NCBI GenBank assembly: GCA_029946045.1
Contig: JAQSDS010000040.1
Span: 1 to 7,862, forward strand
Origin: Rhodoferax sp.
Lineage (GTDB): Bacteria > Pseudomonadota > Gammaproteobacteria > Burkholderiales > Burkholderiaceae_C
Length of the DNA stretch: 7,862 bases
Direction of reading: 5' to 3'
Shown in pieces: positions 6,703 to 7,862 of this stretch (the first letter of the stretch is position 1; every line of letters starts with the position of its first letter). Under the pieces are notes generated by a model that searched no databases, was not told where the DNA came from, and saw nothing but the letters and a program-made list of their open reading frames with translations. The position numbers were made by a program, and so were the translations under genes.

Positions 6703-7380
6703 ATGCAAACAAGCCTCGCCACCACTGCGCTGCTCATGGGTTTGGTCGGTGGACCCCATTGCATCGCCATGTGCGGTGCAGCCTGCGCCGGCATTGGCCA
6801 GGCAGCAGGTGCCCGTTCCACATCAGCGATGTGGACCTTCCAGTTAGGCCGTGTGATTGGTTACGCCGGGCTCGGTGCCTTGGCGGCCGCGTCAATGCAG
6901 GGCCTGGGCTGGCTGACTGTGCAGTCCAGCGCTTTGCGGCCGGTCTGGTCGATGTTTCACGTCGGCATGATTGTTCTGGGCCTGATGCTTGTGTGGAAAG
7001 CCCAGCAGCCGATCTGGATGGAACAGGCAGGCCGGACGATATGGAAAAAGGTCAGGGGACTGGTGTCCAACAAGGGCGCCACTGCCCCATTGCTGATCGG
7101 GGCTGTCTGGACATTTCTACCCTGTGGCTTGTTGTATTCAGCCCTGCTGGTGGCCGCCTTGGCAGGTGGCGCGCTGGATGGGGCTTTGGTGATGGCTTTG
7201 TTTGCCATGGGAACCAGCGTCTCGATGATGCTCGGGCCCTGGCTCTGGTTGCGCTTGCGCGGCAACCGCAATGGCGACTGGGGGGTACGACTGGCAGGAC
7301 TGGCACTGGCATTGAGCTCATCCTGGGCGCTCTGGATGGCCCTGGCGCACGACACTGCCCCTTGGTGCACGACACCGTAA
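6703..7380 (+). CDS. TauE/SafE-family (DsbD_2/UreH-like) membrane protein with conserved cysteines
   Basis: This 225-residue hydrophobic protein has about six membrane segments (roughly 5-30, 45-66, 80-99, 126-152, 157-180 and 193-215). The first carries GGPHCIAMCGAAC (C20, C24) and the fourth WTFLPCGLLYSAL (C141). The HCxxMCG and PCG pair is the signature of the DsbD_2/UreH-type group, usually annotated as sulfite exporter TauE/SafE. Members often sit beside cbb3 oxidase and copper genes, and a role in copper or thiol-redox handling has been suggested from context; the substrate is not known. Here it starts 9 bp after hemN, probably in one operon. The start codon has a poor ribosome site (GGCGGG directly abutting ATG), but the next in-frame ATG (6739) would shorten helix 1. 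The sulfite function is not supported by anything seen here. Confidence 0.82.
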   Translation: MQTSLATTALLMGLVGGPHCIAMCGAACAGIGQAAGARSTSAMWTFQLGRVIGYAGLGALAAASMQGLGWLTVQSSALRPVWSMFHVGMIVLGLMLVWKAQQPIWMEQAGRTIWKKVRGLVSNKGATAPLLIGAVWTFLPCGLLYSALLVAALAGGALDGALVMALFAMGTSVSMMLGPWLWLRLRGNRNGDWGVRLAGLALALSSSWALWMALAHDTAPWCTTP

Positions 7381-7391
7381 GCTCATTACGC

Positions 7392-7419
7392 GGGCGTTAA
7401 ACCCTCAGGGCAAACGCCC
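7392..7419. other. Inverted repeat at the convergent 3' ends (possible weak terminator)
   Basis: GGGCGTT (7392-7398) pairs with AACGCCC (7413-7419), and an inner CCC/GGG pair (7402-7404 with 7408-7410) closes on a three-base loop that is the argF stop codon. There is no T-run after it on either strand, so a standard Rho-independent terminator is not shown. It may still end or protect transcripts from both directions. Confidence 0.35.
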
Positions 7420-7862
7420 CAGCAACAGGAATTCCATCAGCGCTTTTTGCACGTGCATGCGGTTTTCGGCTTCGTCCCAAACCACACTCTGCGCACCGTC
7501 GATCACGTCTGCATCGACTTCCTCGCCACGGTGGGCTGGCAGGCAATGCATAAAAAGCGCGTCGGGTTGGGCCACGGCCATCATGTCAGCGCTGACACGC
7601 CAGGCAGCAAAGGCTTGTCTACGAACCTCGTTTTCTGCCTCATAACCCATGCTGGTCCAGACATCGGTCGTGACCAGGTCGGCGCCGCGACAGGCATCCA
7701 TGGGATGGCTGTAAGTCTGGAAGTGCCTCGGACTGATTTTGCCCGTGATGGAAGCTACTTTCTCATCGACTTCATAGCCGCTTGGTGTGCTCACGTTGAC
7801 CTTGAAGTCCAGCAACTCTGCGGCCTGCAGCCAGGTGTTGGCCATGTTGTTGCCGTCACCTA
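7405..7862 (-). CDS. argF: Ornithine carbamoyltransferase, C-terminal part (5' end outside window)
   Basis: The frame is open to the window edge, giving the last 151 residues. The visible part begins GDGNNMANTWLQAA, where the usual OTC motif is VGDGNN-(M/V)-xxS/TW. DVWTSMG holds the Asp and Ser-Met-Gly of the ornithine-binding loop. FMHCLPAHRGEEV holds the HCLP catalytic cysteine motif. ENRMHVQKALM near the end includes the conserved arginine. The enzyme makes citrulline from ornithine and carbamoyl phosphate in arginine synthesis; it is cytoplasmic and trimeric in the family. HCLP and the SMG loop separate it from aspartate carbamoyltransferase. Biosynthetic ArgF is preferred over catabolic ArcB because no arc genes are nearby, but the window cannot settle this. 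It converges on the TauE/SafE-like gene with a 24-bp gap and has no evident link to the respiratory genes. Confidence 0.95.
   Translation of the reverse strand, partial: GDGNNMANTWLQAAELLDFKVNVSTPSGYEVDEKVASITGKISPRHFQTYSHPMDACRGADLVTTDVWTSMGYEAENEVRRQAFAAWRVSADMMAVAQPDALFMHCLPAHRGEEVDADVIDGAQSVVWDEAENRMHVQKALMEFLLLGRLP

Noticed and set aside
6759..7400. Alternative plus-strand frame of 213 residues overlapping the TauE/SafE-like gene
   Set aside because: The other frame gives clear membrane helices and the HCxxMCG/PCG motifs. This one gives an Arg/Gly/Cys-rich shadow protein.
1..7862. CRISPR arrays, insertion sequences, tRNA/rRNA genes, phage or defence genes
   Set aside because: No direct-repeat arrays, transposase motifs, RNA gene signatures or foreign gene islands were seen. 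The window is almost fully occupied by core metabolic genes of even composition.

Overview
The window holds a compact aerobic/microaerobic respiration locus from a proteobacterium, most likely a betaproteobacterium of the order Burkholderiales (Comamonadaceae-like). This placement rests on the protein style, the moderate GC content and the gene set: cbb3 oxidase, a short FixH-type protein, Fnr, HemN and a TauE/SafE-type membrane protein. It is an inference from recollection of the families, not from a search.

Layout. Bases 1-785 (+) carry the 3' end of ccoI (Cu+ P-type ATPase) and, overlapping it by one base, ccoS. An 87-bp gap follows, with a perfect FNR/Anr box and a well-placed -10. Next comes the structural operon ccoN-ccoO-ccoQ-ccoP (873-4037, +), closed by a strong hairpin terminator at 4055-4097. 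A short FixH/CcoH-like gene (4142-4414, +) follows and converges with an fnr-type regulator gene (4431-5141, -). The 154-bp divergent region between fnr and hemN contains a second perfect FNR box in front of hemN and an imperfect one close to fnr. hemN (5296-6693, +) is followed after 9 bp by a TauE/SafE (DsbD_2-like) membrane protein gene (6703-7380, +). The window ends inside argF (ornithine carbamoyltransferase, -), which converges on that operon.

How the genes fit together. CcoN/O/P (with CcoQ) form the high-affinity cbb3 cytochrome c oxidase. CcoI, CcoS and probably the FixH-like protein serve its copper and heme assembly. HemN makes heme precursor without oxygen. The Fnr-type protein keeps all four iron-sulfur cysteines and the E..SR DNA-recognition residues, and both perfect TTGAT-N4-ATCAA boxes sit at the same distance from a -10-like hexamer. 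The locus therefore reads as a self-contained low-oxygen circuit of sensor, oxidase and heme supply. argF is an unrelated arginine biosynthesis gene.

This is a well-known type of locus, and I do not see a previously undescribed system in it. The points most worth checking are the matched FNR promoter geometry, the possible fnr autoregulation, the absence of ccoG between ccoP and ccoH, the terminator that cuts ccoH off from ccoNOQP, the very short FixH-like protein, and the cysteine-bearing TauE/SafE-like protein downstream of hemN.
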